A stretch of DNA of 64,000 bases from Ilex aquifolium (Eukaryota > Streptophyta > Magnoliopsida > Aquifoliales > Aquifoliaceae), in assembly GCA_951799425.1 (NCBI GenBank), contig OX637394.1, positions 18,161,001-18,225,000 of the forward strand, written 5' to 3'. Below are positions 41,301 to 51,359 of the stretch, piece after piece; position 1 is the first letter of the stretch, and each line of letters starts with the position of its first letter. Both the position numbers and the translations under genes were made by a program. The notes under the pieces were generated by a model. That model did not search any database and was not told the DNA's origin. It worked only from the letters and a program-made list of their open reading frames with translations.

Positions 41301-42360
41301 CTCATTCATGGTGGGTCAAGGTTACAAGAGGACTGCTGCAGATCAGTGTGTTTACATTCAGAGATTCTCGGATGGCAACTTCATTGCACTCCTACTTTAT
41401 GTTGACGACATGTTGATCGTCGGAAAGGATGCAATGAAGATTAGCCAGTTGAAGAATGAACTGTCCAAGTCCTTTGACATGAAGGACTTAGGCCCAGCTC
41501 AGCAGATATTAGGCATGCAGATTGCTCGTGATAGGAAAACCAAGAAATTGTGGCTATCACAGGAGAAATACGTTGAACGGGTGATCCAGAGGTTCAACAT
41601 GGATACTGCCAAGCCAGTCAGCATCCCACTGGCTAATCATTTCAAGCTGAGCAAGAATTCCTGTCCCTCATCAAAGAAGGAGATAGAAGATATGGCAATG
41701 ATTCCTTACTCTTCAGCAGTTGGGAGTCTAATGTATGCAATGGTGTGTACAAGGCCAGATATTGCCCATGCAGTGGGCATGGTGAGCAGATTTCTTTCAA
41801 ATCCAGGGAAAGAACACTGGGAAGCGGTCAAGTGGATTCTCAGATACCTTAAGGGTACATCGAAGATATGCTTGTGTTACGGGGGAGTTGAACCAGTTTT
41901 GGAAGGCTATACAGATTCAGATATGGCAGGCGATCTTGATGGTAGAAAATCTACATCAGGATTTCTTTACACTTTTGCAGGGGGAGCTGTGTCATGGCAG
42001 TCAAGGTTGCAGAAGTGCATAGCTTTATCCACGACAGAGGCAGAGTATATTGCTGCAGCGGAAGCTGGTAAAGAAATGTTGTGGTTAAAGCGGTTTCTTC
42101 AAGAACTAGGTATTCAGCAGAAGGAATACAAGGTGCATTGTGATAGTCAAAGTGCTCTGGACTTGAGCAAGAACTCAATGTATCATTCCCGGACAAAGCA
42201 TATTGATATTCGCTATCATTGGATACGCGAAGTGATGGAGCAACAGTTACTGAAACTAGTGAAGATCCACACGAAGGAGAATCCAGCAGACATGATGACA
42301 AAGGTTGTTACTCGGGATAAGCTTGAGCTGTGCAGAGACATAGCCGGGATGAATGTCTGA
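38320..42360 (+). CDS. Gag-Pol polyprotein, Ty1/copia (Tnt1-like)
   Basis: 1346 residues, uninterrupted. Gag ~1-230. CCHC zinc knuckle CYHCGMQGHMKKNC near 243-256. Protease with DTAAS at D308. Integrase zinc finger H437, H442, C468, C471, then the catalytic triad D498 (HSDICGP), D561 (RTDNGGEY) and E597 (NGVAERMNR), with 35 residues between the last two as required. A serine- and acid-rich linker lies near 725-820. Reverse transcriptase ~840-1090 has YVDD at 1027-1030. RNase H has D1199 (GYTDSDMAG), E1240 (STTEAEY) and D1275 (CDSQSALDLS). Order PR-INT-RT-RH is that of Ty1/copia. All catalytic residues I can check are present. The start has the context of the first ATG after the leader. Length is close to the ~1330 residues of Tnt1 polyproteins. 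Confidence 0.97.
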   Translation: MSMEESTSGAMIKLTASNYTIWRPRMEDLLSCKDLYDPLEVKGVNPDPTKETEWKKLNRKTIGQIRQWIDHSVFHHVSQETDAYVLWRKLEDMYQAKTTQNKALLIRRFVNLKLKSGTSIAEHTSEFQSLVNQLSSVELNFGDEFQALLLLGSLPDSWETLVVSLSNSAPGDKLTMSMVKDALFNEETRRKDVGIDQSNALVTESRGRQQGGNRGRGKGRSQSRRRSQDPGRSNDGGRPTYKCYHCGMQGHMKKNCRKLLREQGQGSNQPKKQDGETLVTLAEDVAILSVNEETCLHCSNHDAEWVVDTAASYHATSHSDFFSTYKAGDFGTVRMGNTSSSKIVGIGDIQIKTNVGCTLVLKDVRHVPDLRLNLLSGIALDKQGYDNHFGNGTWKLTKGAMVVARGHICGTLYKTHVKICSDSLNAVENEVSPNLWHQRLGHMGEKGLFTLAKKNLITVDKDVALNPCNHCLFGKQHRVSFSSSMKRRSELLSLVHSDICGPLEVESLGGNRYFLTFIDDASRKVWVYFLKTKDQVLECFKRFHAMVERETGAKLKCLRTDNGGEYTSREFKAYCGNYGIRHEKTVPRTPQHNGVAERMNRTIVERVRCMLSMAKLPKPFWGEAVRAACYLINRSPSVPLNFDIPEKVWSGKNPSYFHLRIFGCKAFAHVSKEQRQKLDVKTTPCIFIGYGDEEFGYRLWDPKAKKIIRSRDVVFHENQAYEDFENPTKSSSSSSSAQDIVPDPAPLQFATDNDEVQDEATEAEQDDDEGVEQGEQQPPPPDVAGPSQQPEDGVPHIADEPQSRRSERGRIPSSRYPESDYILLTDEGEPESFQEAQVHADKDKWMQAMQDEMDSLQKNQTYELVKLPKDKKALRNKWVFKLKKDGSGKLVKYKARLVVKGFQQKKGIDFDEIFSPVVKMTSIRVILGLVASLNLELEQMDVKTAFLHGDLNEEIYMEQPEGFEVPRKENLVCKLKKSLYGLKQAPRQWYKKFDSFMVGQGYKRTAADQCVYIQRFSDGNFIALLLYVDDMLIVGKDAMKISQLKNELSKSFDMKDLGPAQQILGMQIARDRKTKKLWLSQEKYVERVIQRFNMDTAKPVSIPLANHFKLSKNSCPSSKKEIEDMAMIPYSSAVGSLMYAMVCTRPDIAHAVGMVSRFLSNPGKEHWEAVKWILRYLKGTSKICLCYGGVEPVLEGYTDSDMAGDLDGRKSTSGFLYTFAGGAVSWQSRLQKCIALSTTEAEYIAAAEAGKEMLWLKRFLQELGIQQKEYKVHCDSQSALDLSKNSMYHSRTKHIDIRYHWIREVMEQQLLKLVKIHTKENPADMMTKVVTRDKLELCRDIAGMNV

Positions 42361-42387
42361 TTACGACATTCTCTTCTGATGGTTCTG

Positions 42388-42398
42388 GAGGGGGAGAT
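42388..42398 (+). other. Polypurine tract of element D
   Basis: GGAGGGGGAGA immediately before the 3' LTR, the plus-strand priming site. Confidence 0.9.
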
Positions 42399-42399
42399 T

Positions 42400-42711
42400 T
42401 GAAGGTTCCAGCTCCATCTAGAAGCCATCATTGTGGACTGCAGCCGGCGGCTGGACGGCTGGAAAAGTTTGAATTGTATTCCCTCCTTTGTTGACTAATT
42501 TGGCCAGAAAGCTCCTATAAGTAGGAAGCTTAGTGAAGGCCATAAATGTGCTCAAGGCAGTGAGGAAGAAACAGAGAGAGAGAGAGATTCGGGAGAAATC
42601 TCAAGTGAGAGTTTTTGTATAATTCTTGTATTTTATTTCCAGAGAGAAATAAAGAATTCCTCTTTGTTTATATCTTGTTAGTGGTATTTTTCTGGCCCTG
42701 GGTAACCAACA
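42400..42711 (+). repeat. 3' LTR of element D
   Basis: 312 bp, same length as the 5' LTR and without differences that I could see. Confidence 0.96.
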
Positions 42712-42964
42712 TTACCATGCGTCCAACTGCTCTCTCTCTATCTGACAAAAAAAAAATAGCACTAATTGTATTTAATTTAAAAAAAAAAAAAGGATAAGAA
42801 GTCCACTAGTTATACTTTTTCAGTTATAAGATACACGCCAGCGTGATTTGGTACAAGCAATCCACATAAAAAATTATTCTACAAAAACACCCTTGAGAAA
42901 TCAGTTACTGTACACGAGTAACATAACTTTACCGTCTCTTCAGATTCACTGTCCTAACTTCTCG

Positions 42965-43312
42965 TTAATTTAGTTGGCAGGTGATGTTGGCTTAACCAAC
43001 ATTATTTTGGAGGGTGATTCTAAGTCTTTCATTGAAGCTTTATCACAGGAGCACGAGTCATTATCTAAAGTGGATACGTTTCTAGATCAAATCAATAAGT
43101 TAAAGTCTAATTTCTAAGGTTTCTCAGCGATTTGGATAAGTAGGAAGGGAAATATAGTTGCTCATAGTTTAGCCAAATTTACTGTTAACTGTAATACTTC
43201 TATGCTGTGGAGAGATGAGATTCCGACTTTTCTGTTATCTCATCTTCACAATGATGTATCATGTGTTGTTTAATAAATATATGATCATCGTTGTTTCTCC
43301 AAAAAAAAAAAA
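42965..43312 (+). pseudogene. RNase H-like (RVT_3) LINE tail with poly(A)
   Basis: Reads AGDVGLTNIILEGDSKSFIEALS, then VDTFLDQINKLKSNF-stop, then FSAIWISRKGNIVAHSLAKFTV, then WRDEIPTFLLSHLHNDVSCVV, stop, and about 60 bp later a poly(A) run at 43300-43312. The motif set EGDS...R..N.VAH.LAK is the RNase H-like domain at the end of plant LINE polyproteins and related host genes. One in-frame stop. Same class as 9771-10294. Confidence 0.7.
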
Positions 43313-43319
43313 ACCTTCT

Positions 43320-44390
43320 CGTTAATTTTGAAATCACAGTTCCTATAAATCAGGAACCTCAATCGCAACAAAGGCGTATTCCAGGGTTTTTTTTATCACA
43401 AGGCTATTGAATTAATATTTTTTTCAGTTATAAATCAATTGAAATGAAAAAATGAAAAAACTTAACAAAGACCAACGAATATATAAATATACTAGTTATT
43501 ACCCGTACCTGAAGACACTATACAACAAATAAAAAAATCTTAAACAATTGTCCAAATTTAAAAGGAATAGTTTAAAAATATTTATACAAATTCTTCTTTC
43601 AAAATGACTCGAAATATATCGACCATATCCTCCATATTAATGGAATTGCCATAAAAATTTATAAAAACTCTCCAAAATAACATCATTTATACAAATGCCT
43701 CTGAAAAAAAAATTACTAAAATAACCCTATTGAAATTTAAAATCTTTAAGCAATTAAAAAAATAAATAAAATCTTGCTCATTTATAAGACTCACGAATTT
43801 ATCACATTTACTACCACTCAATCTAATAACATAATATAATTATAAACTAAACCACCATATTTTCAATCCACCTATCCCCATGAAATAAATACCTCAAGCC
43901 AAAAAATAAAAATTACTAACAAACACATTAAATTCACAAATTTTAAGCGAGAAATAAAATCAACTCAAATCTTGCTCATTTATAAAACTTATGAATTTAT
44001 CACCACTATCACCATTCAACCCCCAAATGATATAATATAATTATAAATTTAATCACCAAGTGTTCAATCATTCATATATAAATATACACAGAAACAAACT
44101 CACTCACATTTCTTTTTTGGTTACCAACAAACTCTCCTAACCAATAACAACTTTTATTAGAAATACAATAATTCATGTTTTTAAGATAAAATAATAATAA
44201 AATAATATTTAATTAAGAAACAGGGTAAAAATTATGGACATCCTATGAGTTTTGACAATATAACACAGACACCTTCTGACATTTTATAAATAATACGGAG
44301 ACCCCCTGAGGTCTAAAATTTATTACATGGAGACTCCTTATGTCTCCCTTCTGTAAATATTGCTAACGGAAATTGACAATTTCAACCCAA
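43320..44390. other. AT-rich intergenic DNA
   Basis: No gene seen. A pair of related blocks (TCTTGCTCATTTATAA.ACTCACGAATTTATCAC near 43772 and again near 43970) shows a diverged ~200-bp local duplication. Confidence 0.5.
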
Positions 44391-44392
44391 AA

Positions 44393-45362
44393 TTTTTTAT
44401 TATTTTTACAATTGTCCTTCTCCAAATTTAGTACCAAAAAAAATTAAAAAATTAATAAAATTTGATTTTGTACCCAAAAAATTGATTCAATGAATTTCAA
44501 TATTAATTTGATAACAATAAAAATTAATTTGATATTAATTCGGTAAAGTTGAATATAAATTGGACAAAATTAAATGTCATTTTTTGATAAAATTATATAT
44601 TAATTTGCAATCTAAGGTTCATTCGTGTTGAATATTATTTAGTGTTTATAGTCAATGTGCTATTTTTTATTTACATTAAGTGTTATTTACTAATTAAGAA
44701 GTAAGTGACAAAATACATGTTGTCAGATATATAAAAACTTTGAATTAGTTTCATCGAATAAATAATTGTATAACATGTAGTTTTATTTTTATGGAGTAAA
44801 TAATAAAAAAAACAACACAGGAAAAAAAAGAAGATAATAGTATGAGAGAGAGGGAGAGTTATATGAGAGATAGAGAAAATTTTATTATTTTTACAATTGT
44901 TCTTCTCCAAATTTAGTACCAAAAAATTAATAAAATTTGATTTAGTACCCAAAAAATTGATTCAATGAATTTCAATATTAATTTGATAACAATGAAAATT
45001 AATTTGATATTAATTCGGTAAAGTTGAATATAAATTGGACAAAATTAAATGTCATTTTTTGATAAAATTATATATTAATTTACAATCTAAGGTTCATTTG
45101 TGTTGAATATTATTTGGTGTTTATAGTCAATGTGCTATTTTTTATTTACATTAAGTGTTATTTACAAATTAAGAAGTCAGTGGCAAAATACATGTTGTAA
45201 GTTATATAAAAACTTTCAATTAGTTTCATCAAATAAATAATTGTATAACATGTAGTTTTATTTTTATGGAGTAAATAATAACAAAAACAACACATGAAAA
45301 ACAAAAAAAAAAGATAAACGTATGAGAGAGAGAGAGAGAGAGAGAGAGAAAGTAGTCTTACA
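44393..45362. repeat. 485-bp tandem duplication of AT-rich DNA
   Basis: TTATTTTTACAATTGT.CTTCTCCAAATTTAG begins both copies (44401 and 44886). The order of landmarks is the same (GATTCAATGAATTTCAATATTAATTTG, GGTTCATT.GTGTTGAATATTATTT, AACATGTAGTTTTATTTTTATGGAG) down to a GAGAGA microsatellite at the end of each. The copies are very similar. Frames in them on the minus strand are shadows of the repeat. Confidence 0.93.
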
Positions 45363-46180
45363 AATGAATAAAAGTTCAATTAGGACCATCGGATCAAAAC
45401 GATCTGAACCGCAAAAAGTTCAAGACAAACAATCTAACTACTTTATTATATAGATGTCTGACTATCAGAAACATTAAAAAAATTTGATTTGATATGAAAT
45501 ATGAGTCTTTGAAATTTTTAAAACTGAAAAATTGAGCGTGAAATACTGACATAAGAGTTTGATTTTCTAAAAAATTCTACTACTTTAATTTGGTTTGAAA
45601 TGTCAATCTATGAAATTTTCAAAACTGCAACAACACGTCTAAAAACAAGATAGTCCTTCTTAGATATATAACCAAAATTTAGTAATTTGGAGTCATTGCT
45701 CAGGAGGTGAAGGAGTGAAATAGAAATTCAAAACTTACGCAGCACAAAACGGATGAATATAGTAACCGAATCTTCGGTCATTATGGTGTGAAACAATCAA
45801 CGACAATTTGGTAATTTAAAAAAAATCATATTTAGTTTGGATTATATGACAAAAAAGTACATCAAATATGTCCTTAACGATTCATTTTTAATGCATTCTA
45901 ATCCATCGTAAATCATATGAAGTAACAAGCATGACAGAATAGTCATGCATTTAATTATTTCATGAATGCCTTTAAAAGAAAAATACATTGGGATAATGTG
46001 TACTAGGTGTGGAGGCGACTCCATCTGTTTCGGCTCCACCTAGAGGTTGAGCAAGACATTACTGGGTTGTTAACTTGGTTAAGATGAGTGTATTATTTCA
46101 TGTGGTTGGAAATGGCAAAGGGTTTGTTTATCTACGATTTTTATATGATTGATTTTATCATTGGTTTGTGATTTCATCAT
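45363..46180. other. Intergenic DNA
   Basis: Nothing coding recognised; ordinary AT-rich sequence. Confidence 0.5.
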
Positions 46181-46199
46181 GATATATTTTACATGGCCT

Positions 46200-46752
46200 T
46201 AAAGGTAGATTTATAACCTGTGTGGCAGATATAGCTTGTGTGGTAGATATATTTGATTAGAGTTAACATGAGATGACTGCTTGTGAAGTATGTCTCCTAT
46301 ATTAAGATAATGTTGATTATATTACCGTTCTAATTAACGTGTGATGTATACTCTTGTTATTTTCTTCAATATGAATGTGTACATTAACTGAGCGTGTTGA
46401 GTTCACCCTCTTATAGTTTATATTTTCAGGTGAGCTATGGAATAGGGATGTCCGTTGCTGGGTCTTGGTAGATGAGGGGAGATTTTGGAGTTTGGGTCTT
46501 GTTTGTATCATATTGTGTATATATGAGATCTTTATATATTTAGGGTTTTGAAAGCTAAAGTTATGAACTAGGGTGGATAGTTTAGATAGATGTTATGTTT
46601 GTATGCATGAGTTTTATTTTTGACTGGTCGGTGCTTATATGTTGAATTATTATTATGTACATGCATAGGGTAACAGGGTTGGGATGGAAGAGGAGTGGAG
46701 TCCACTTTACCGAGGTAGATAAAATCATTACCTCTAGGTTGGGGTGTGACAC
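46200..46752 (+). repeat. LTR-like sequence ahead of the chromovirus pol fragment
   Basis: Ends AGGTTGGGGTGTGACA at ~46752, a terminus common in chromovirus LTRs. The RT reading frame starts right after it, so leader, gag and protease are missing. Its 5' boundary is not visible, and it does not clearly match the LTR at 49222-49958. Confidence 0.4.
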
Positions 46753-47400
46753 TTCACCTTGGGGAGCATCAATCCTCTTTGTGAAAAACACACGATGAGA
46801 TGCTCAGGCTATGTACGGACTAGAGGAAGTTGAATCGGGTGACAGTAAAGAATAGATATCCTTTTCCTCGGATTGATGACTTGTTTGAGCAGTTGAGGGG
46901 TTTCGAGTACTACTCTAAGATTGATATTTGTACTCAATGCTCCTGCAACTTTCATGAACATAATGTATCTCGTGTTCAAACTTTACTTGGATCAATTTTG
47001 TATCGTCTTCATTGATGATATTTTGACTTACTCAAAGACACAAGGGGATCATGCACAACACATTAGACTAGTGCTGCAAACATTACGAGATCATAAGCTA
47101 TATGCAAAAATTAATAAATATGAGTTTTGGATGAAGGGAGTGAAGTTCTTTGGGCAAGCTGTGTCGGAGCAGGGCATAGTTGTAGATCCTGCTAAGATTG
47201 AGGTAGTAATGAAGTGGAAACAACCTCAGAATGTGACGGAGATCCGAAGTTTCTTAGGTTTGGTATGTTACTACTGGAAGTTTGTGGAAGAGTTTTCTTG
47301 CCTAGCGATGTCGATGCCCATCTTACTAAGAATGGGGAGAAGTTTTTGTGGACTGAAGATTGTGAACAAGCTTTCACAATTCTAAAGGAGAAGTTGACCA
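46753..47400 (+). pseudogene. Reverse transcriptase (element E)
   Basis: Starts SPWGASILFVKN, continues after shifts as [25 protein letters not shown], then a deletion, then [41 protein letters not shown]. The aspartate pair in FIDDI is present. EFWMKGVKFFGQAVSEQGI and QNVTEIRSFLGLVCYYWKF follow in the 154-codon frame 46921-47385. The deletion near 46920 removes part of the palm, so the enzyme cannot work. Confidence 0.85.
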
Positions 47401-47785
47401 TAGCACTCAGGATACTCATAATTCCAGATATTGGTAAGGGTTATGAAGTGTACACGGATTCTTCGCCACAAGGTTTGGGTTGTGTTCTGATGCAGAAGGA
47501 AAGGTAATGGCTTATGACTCAAGACAATTGAAGATCAACGAACATAATTACCCTACCCACGACTTAGAGCTTGCAACAGTGGTGTTTGCTTTGAAGTTGT
47601 GGAGGTGTTACTTGTATGGAGAGAAATTTCAAGTTTATTCCGATCATGAGTCTTAAGTATATTTTCACTTAGAAGGACCTAAATCTTTGGCAAAGGCATT
47701 GGATTGAGTATTATGAATTTACTTTGAACTATCACCTAGGAAAGGCTAATGTGGTAGCAGATGCACTTAGTAAAAAGTTTTGAGG
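47290..47785 (+). pseudogene. RNase H (element E)
   Basis: FLWTEDCEQAFTILKEKLT, then [21 protein letters not shown] (first catalytic aspartate in TDSS), then [48 protein letters not shown]-stop, and finally the connection LGKANVVADALSKKF. At least one frame change and one stop separate these parts. Confidence 0.8.
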
Positions 47786-48129
47786 TGCAATAAATTCCCT
47801 TACACTGTGTAAGTGGAATATGCTTTGAGGCCTTAGATGATTTTCATATATTGGTGGATAAATAAGAAGGCCGGTCACAATGATTTTCACAATGAGTTGT
47901 AGAGCTACAAAGATTAGATCAGCCACTGGAGGCGATTCATAATCGACTAGAGAAAGGAGACTGTAGATGATTGGTCCTTGCACAATGATAGTTACATTTT
48001 TTAGGGAGATTATGAATATTGGATGACGCCCAATTGAGAGAACATGTCTTTGAGGAAAGCTACCATTCTAGATTTGTAATCCATCTAGGTAGTACCAAGA
48101 TGTATCAGGATTAAACATCATAAATCGGG

Positions 48130-49175
48130 GAGATTACTACAATCTTTGCCTATTCCTGAGTGGAAGTGGGACCACATTACTATGGATTTTGTGTCGGGAT
48201 TGCCTAGAACCACTAAAGGACATAATGCAATTTGGGTGATTGTGGATAGACTTACCAAGATTGCTTATTTCTTGCCCATGAAGACGACGGATACATTGGT
48301 GACTGTGAGTCAATTTTATATCCGGAAGATAGTGAAACTTCATGGAGTATCTTTTCTACTGTTTCGGATCGTGATTGTATGTTTGTGGCTAAATTTTGGC
48401 AGAGTCTTCAAAGGGCCTTGCAGACAAATTTTCATTTTAACATCACCTTTCATCCTCAAACGGATGGTCAATCCGAGAGGGTAATTCAAATTGTGGAAGG
48501 CATGTTAAGGGCATGTGTGTTGGATTTTAAGGGAAATTGGAGTGAGCATTTACCTTTAGTGGAGTTTGATTATAACAATAGCTATCAAACTAGCATTAGA
48601 ATGGCTCCTTACAAAGCATTTTATGGGAGGCCGTTTGGGTGGAAGCCAGATAAAAGAGTTTGTTTGGACCAAAAATAGTGAGTGAAACCACTTAGAAAAT
48701 TCAATTGATTCAGGAGAGGTTGCATACTACTCAAGTAAAAGAGTTATGCAGATAGGATAAGGAGGTCGTTGGAGTTTAAAGTGTTTGATTATGTGTTTTC
48801 TAATATGTCACCTAAAAAGGGAGTAATGTGCTTTGGCAAGAAAGGGAAGCTAACCCGAGGTAACATGACCTTTTGAAGTAATTCGAGTTGTTAAAAAGGT
48901 GGCATATCAAATTAAGCTATCAGCTGAATTAATGGGTGTACATGATGTATTTCACGTGTTAATGCTACGAAAGTGTGAACCCAATACTCACATGTGGTGG
49001 ATTTGGAATTCAAGAAGGAGTGACTTATAAAGAGCAACTAGTGAGAACAAGAAAAAAGTTCTTCGCAACAAGGTCATTTCACTTGTGAAGGTACTATGAC
49101 AACACCATGCAGTGGAGGAAGCTACATGGGAACCAGAGTTGGAGATACGAGCAAAGTACCCGCACTTGCTTAGTA
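48130..49175 (+). pseudogene. Integrase and chromodomain-like tail (element E)
   Basis: Core begins PIPEWKWDHITMDFVSGLPR (first catalytic aspartate) and continues NAIWVIVDRLTKIAYFLPMK. The middle is shifted near 48340-48400. It resumes HPQTDGQSERVIQIVEGMLRAC (catalytic glutamate in QSER) and NWSEHLPLVEFDYNNSYQTSI. A frameshifted C-terminal part ends with AVEEATWEPELEIRAKYPHLL, the chromodomain-type ending, just before the polypurine tract. The zinc finger is missing. Confidence 0.8.
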
Positions 49176-49221
49176 CTTGAGATTAGTTTTGAGGACGAAA
49201 CTTTATTTTAAGGGGGTGGAT

Positions 49222-49958
49222 TGTAAACCCCATGTATTTATTTGAACTACATTAAATTGTGATTTGTGATGTTCATATAAAATGCATTATAGAAAAATAG
49301 ATTAGTGCAAGATGATAAGTAAGAAACCATGGGGAATCTAGGGTAAGAAAGGATTTAATACTACCTTAGTAATTTAACCATAACTTTTTACCCTAATATT
49401 AGAGTGAGTTAATTTTTGGACATTAAAAACTCCACTTCAAGAGCTACAAAAGTTTACTTCATGAAAACTTCGTGAATCGACTTCTAAAGAGGCAAAAAAC
49501 TTCCTCAGAAGTTCAGGCAAAAAATGGAGTTATGTTCGAACACAATTCAGGTTCGAACGCAGCTTATTCCCAGAAGTTTAGGTTTGACATAACAGAAGAT
49601 ACTAGGAGTAGAGCATATTCGATCACAATTCACGTTTGAATGTGGCACATTCGAACATGAGTGTGCATTTTTCAACGATCAGGCTCATGCCGAATGAATA
49701 GTTTGTGACACTATAAATATTTATGTGATAGATCTTCAACATTTTATATTTTTTAATATATATGCTTAAATTCCTGAAGAAACGCATGATTTAACTCCAA
49801 ATATATGATTTACCTTCAAATTGTTGTAAGTGTTTTGGTCTTGCGGGGATTAATTTGAGATGGATGATTTTATTATTTAATGGTTGCTTAGAATGCTCTC
49901 ATGGGTTATATGGTTTGTAGATAGTTAATGTCTGTATTGTGAATTTTGGGGCATTACA
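49222..49958 (+). repeat. Chromovirus LTR shared by two partial interiors
   Basis: 737 bp, TGTAAACCCC...GGGGCATTACA, with matching TGTAA/TTACA ends. The polypurine tract TTTTAAGGGGGTGGA lies just upstream, as for a 3' LTR, and a primer-binding site TTTGGTATTAGAG (49961-49973) just downstream, as for a 5' LTR. A TATA-like CTATAAATATTT is near 49711. The LTR also contains paired TTCGAACACAATTCAGGTTCGAACG words. Confidence 0.8.
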
Positions 49959-50345
49959 GATTTGGTATTAGAGTCTAGTGATTAGGTTTTACATGGGAGC
50001 TGTATGTGGTGGGTTAGCCACTGGAAGACAAGGTACAAGATGTAGGAAAGTCTAGGCTTGAATTGCGTGGGATTTATGTGTTTATGAGTTAAGCTATGAG
50101 TTGGTGTGTATTGTTGTGCAAAGGAAACTATGCTATTGTCGATGTACAAAACGGACAATAGGAGTGGATGTGGATGACTAGCTCAGCCAGTTGGAAACCA
50201 ACCACCACCTCCACCCCAGGATGCCATGAGCGACATCCACTAATGTTTACAGGACCTAACCACTCTGGTACAACACTAGAATGAGAATAACAACCACAAT
50301 GGGATATGTGTGGTGATTAGTGTGGAATAGGGATATGGCTTTGTA
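49959..50345 (+). pseudogene. Primer-binding site and gag start of a second chromovirus copy
   Basis: After TTTGGTATTAGAG (initiator Met tRNA primer site, one change) comes ~210 bp of leader, then a broken gag-like reading QPVGNQPPPPPQDAMSDIHQCLQDLTTLVQH-stop-NENNN at ~50185-50300. A Pro/Gln-rich start followed by this helical stretch is typical of Tekay-type Gag. The rest of the interior is missing. Confidence 0.6.
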
Positions 50346-50884
50346 TAGTCACACTATTATTTTGTCATAGCATAGAATTCATCACTTTTTGTCTTTTAGT
50401 TGGCCAAACTAATCATCAAAAATCTTTTCAACTTGTTACAACAAAGACGTGAGAAATTTTCCAACCATCATTCTAGTGAAATTTAGTTACCGTTGTATTG
50501 ATAGGATAAAGATGACTCAAAATCACGTGGTTTCTTTGAAGAGAAGTCGCAACTGTTCAGTGATCACTGTTTCAGTGATGACCGTTGTGTTCAAAGTGAA
50601 AGAGGAAGATGAAAAAAAACATGTTACAATTCTTTAAAAGGGGACTTAAATGGGTTTCAGTTTCTTAAAGAATATGGACTTAATTTATAGGGAAATTTGG
50701 GGGCCTGTACACATCATAGAACTTATTGGGATGGAAGTTCATTGAGGAAAATATTTTGTGTAACAGTCCATTTTGAGTTTGAATGACTATCATACCCTTA
50801 GAATTAAGATTAGCCGGTATAAAACATCGGTTTAGAAACCAATTGGAAAAGAAGCAACTCTTCCAGGAAAAAAATGGCAACTAA

Positions 50885-51340
50885 AATTGCAGTGAATTTG
50901 GTGGTGGATTTTTGCTTTGGAATTTTAAATCACAGTTAATTATTGCAGGCTCTAATTATTATGGAGAGTCTACTAATATGGAGGCTGAATTTTTGGCGTA
51001 TATCATGGACTTAAGCTTTTATACGGTTTTGCGTTAGCTCACTACAAGATTTTAGTAGAGATGGTAACTGGTGGTGTGGAGTTTAATTGGAAGTTGTGGT
51101 ATATTTGGATGAGGATTTCTCGTATCCTAAGCAGATTGGATTTTCAAATAATCCATATTTTTGGGAATGCTAATAATGCAACAGTGAATTTTAGGCAAAA
51201 AAAGGGATTCTTGACCAACAACCAAAGATTTATCTTAGTTCGAAGGATTTTCCTTTAAATGGTAGGTTACATCTTTTGCAAGATTATCAAGGAATTTTCA
51301 ACCAAAGGATGAAATCTCGTTGGAGAGAGGTCTAAAGGCG
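50885..51340 (+). pseudogene. RNase H-like (RVT_3) LINE fragment, degraded
   Basis: Pieces in several frames: NYYGESTNMEAEFLAYIMDLSF, then HYKILVEMVTGGVEFNWKLWYIWMRISRILSRLDFQIIHIFGNANNATVNFRQKKGF, then the trailing KGFSFKW..HLLQDYQGIFNQR. The order (N.EAE..A...L; ILVE; W...I; I.HI...N...V) is that of plant LINE C-terminal RNase H-like domains. The catalytic aspartate after ILVE is lost (MVTGG). Third copy of this class in the window. Confidence 0.6.
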
Positions 51341-51359
51341 GTGGTAGAATTTAGAGGGT

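Larger units (their letters stand above)
37487..42711 (+). mobile_element. Complete, apparently intact Ty1/copia retrotransposon (element D)
   Basis: Two 312-bp LTRs (37487-37798 and 42400-42711) begin TGAAGGTTCC and end GGGTAACCAACA; reading them side by side I find no difference. The target duplication TTACC is exact (37482-37486 and 42712-42716). A TGGTATCAGAGC primer-binding site (initiator Met tRNA) follows the 5' LTR and a GGAGGGGGAGA polypurine tract precedes the 3' LTR. One 1346-codon polyprotein is open from end to end. Organisation and motifs resemble the Tork lineage, close to tobacco Tnt1. All parts needed for autonomous movement appear present. Confidence 0.97.
46753..49210 (+). 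mobile_element. Chromovirus (Ty3/gypsy) pol remnant (element E)
   Basis: Order RT, RNase H, integrase and chromodomain-like tail on the plus strand, then a purine tract TTTTAAGGGGG and an LTR at 49222. RT-RH-INT order, a FIDDIL catalytic motif and a C-terminal EEATWEPELEIRAKYPHLL motif (49108-49175) identify a Ty3/gypsy chromovirus, probably the Tekay/Del group. Frameshifts and deletions are many. The 5' part is fused to an unrelated LTR-like end. Confidence 0.8.

Noticed and set aside
43490-45460. Possible Helitron or other element with ends near ACTAGTTATTACCCGTACC and TTATTATATAGATG
   Set aside because: No TC/CTRR ends with hairpin and no inverted repeats or target duplication that I could verify.
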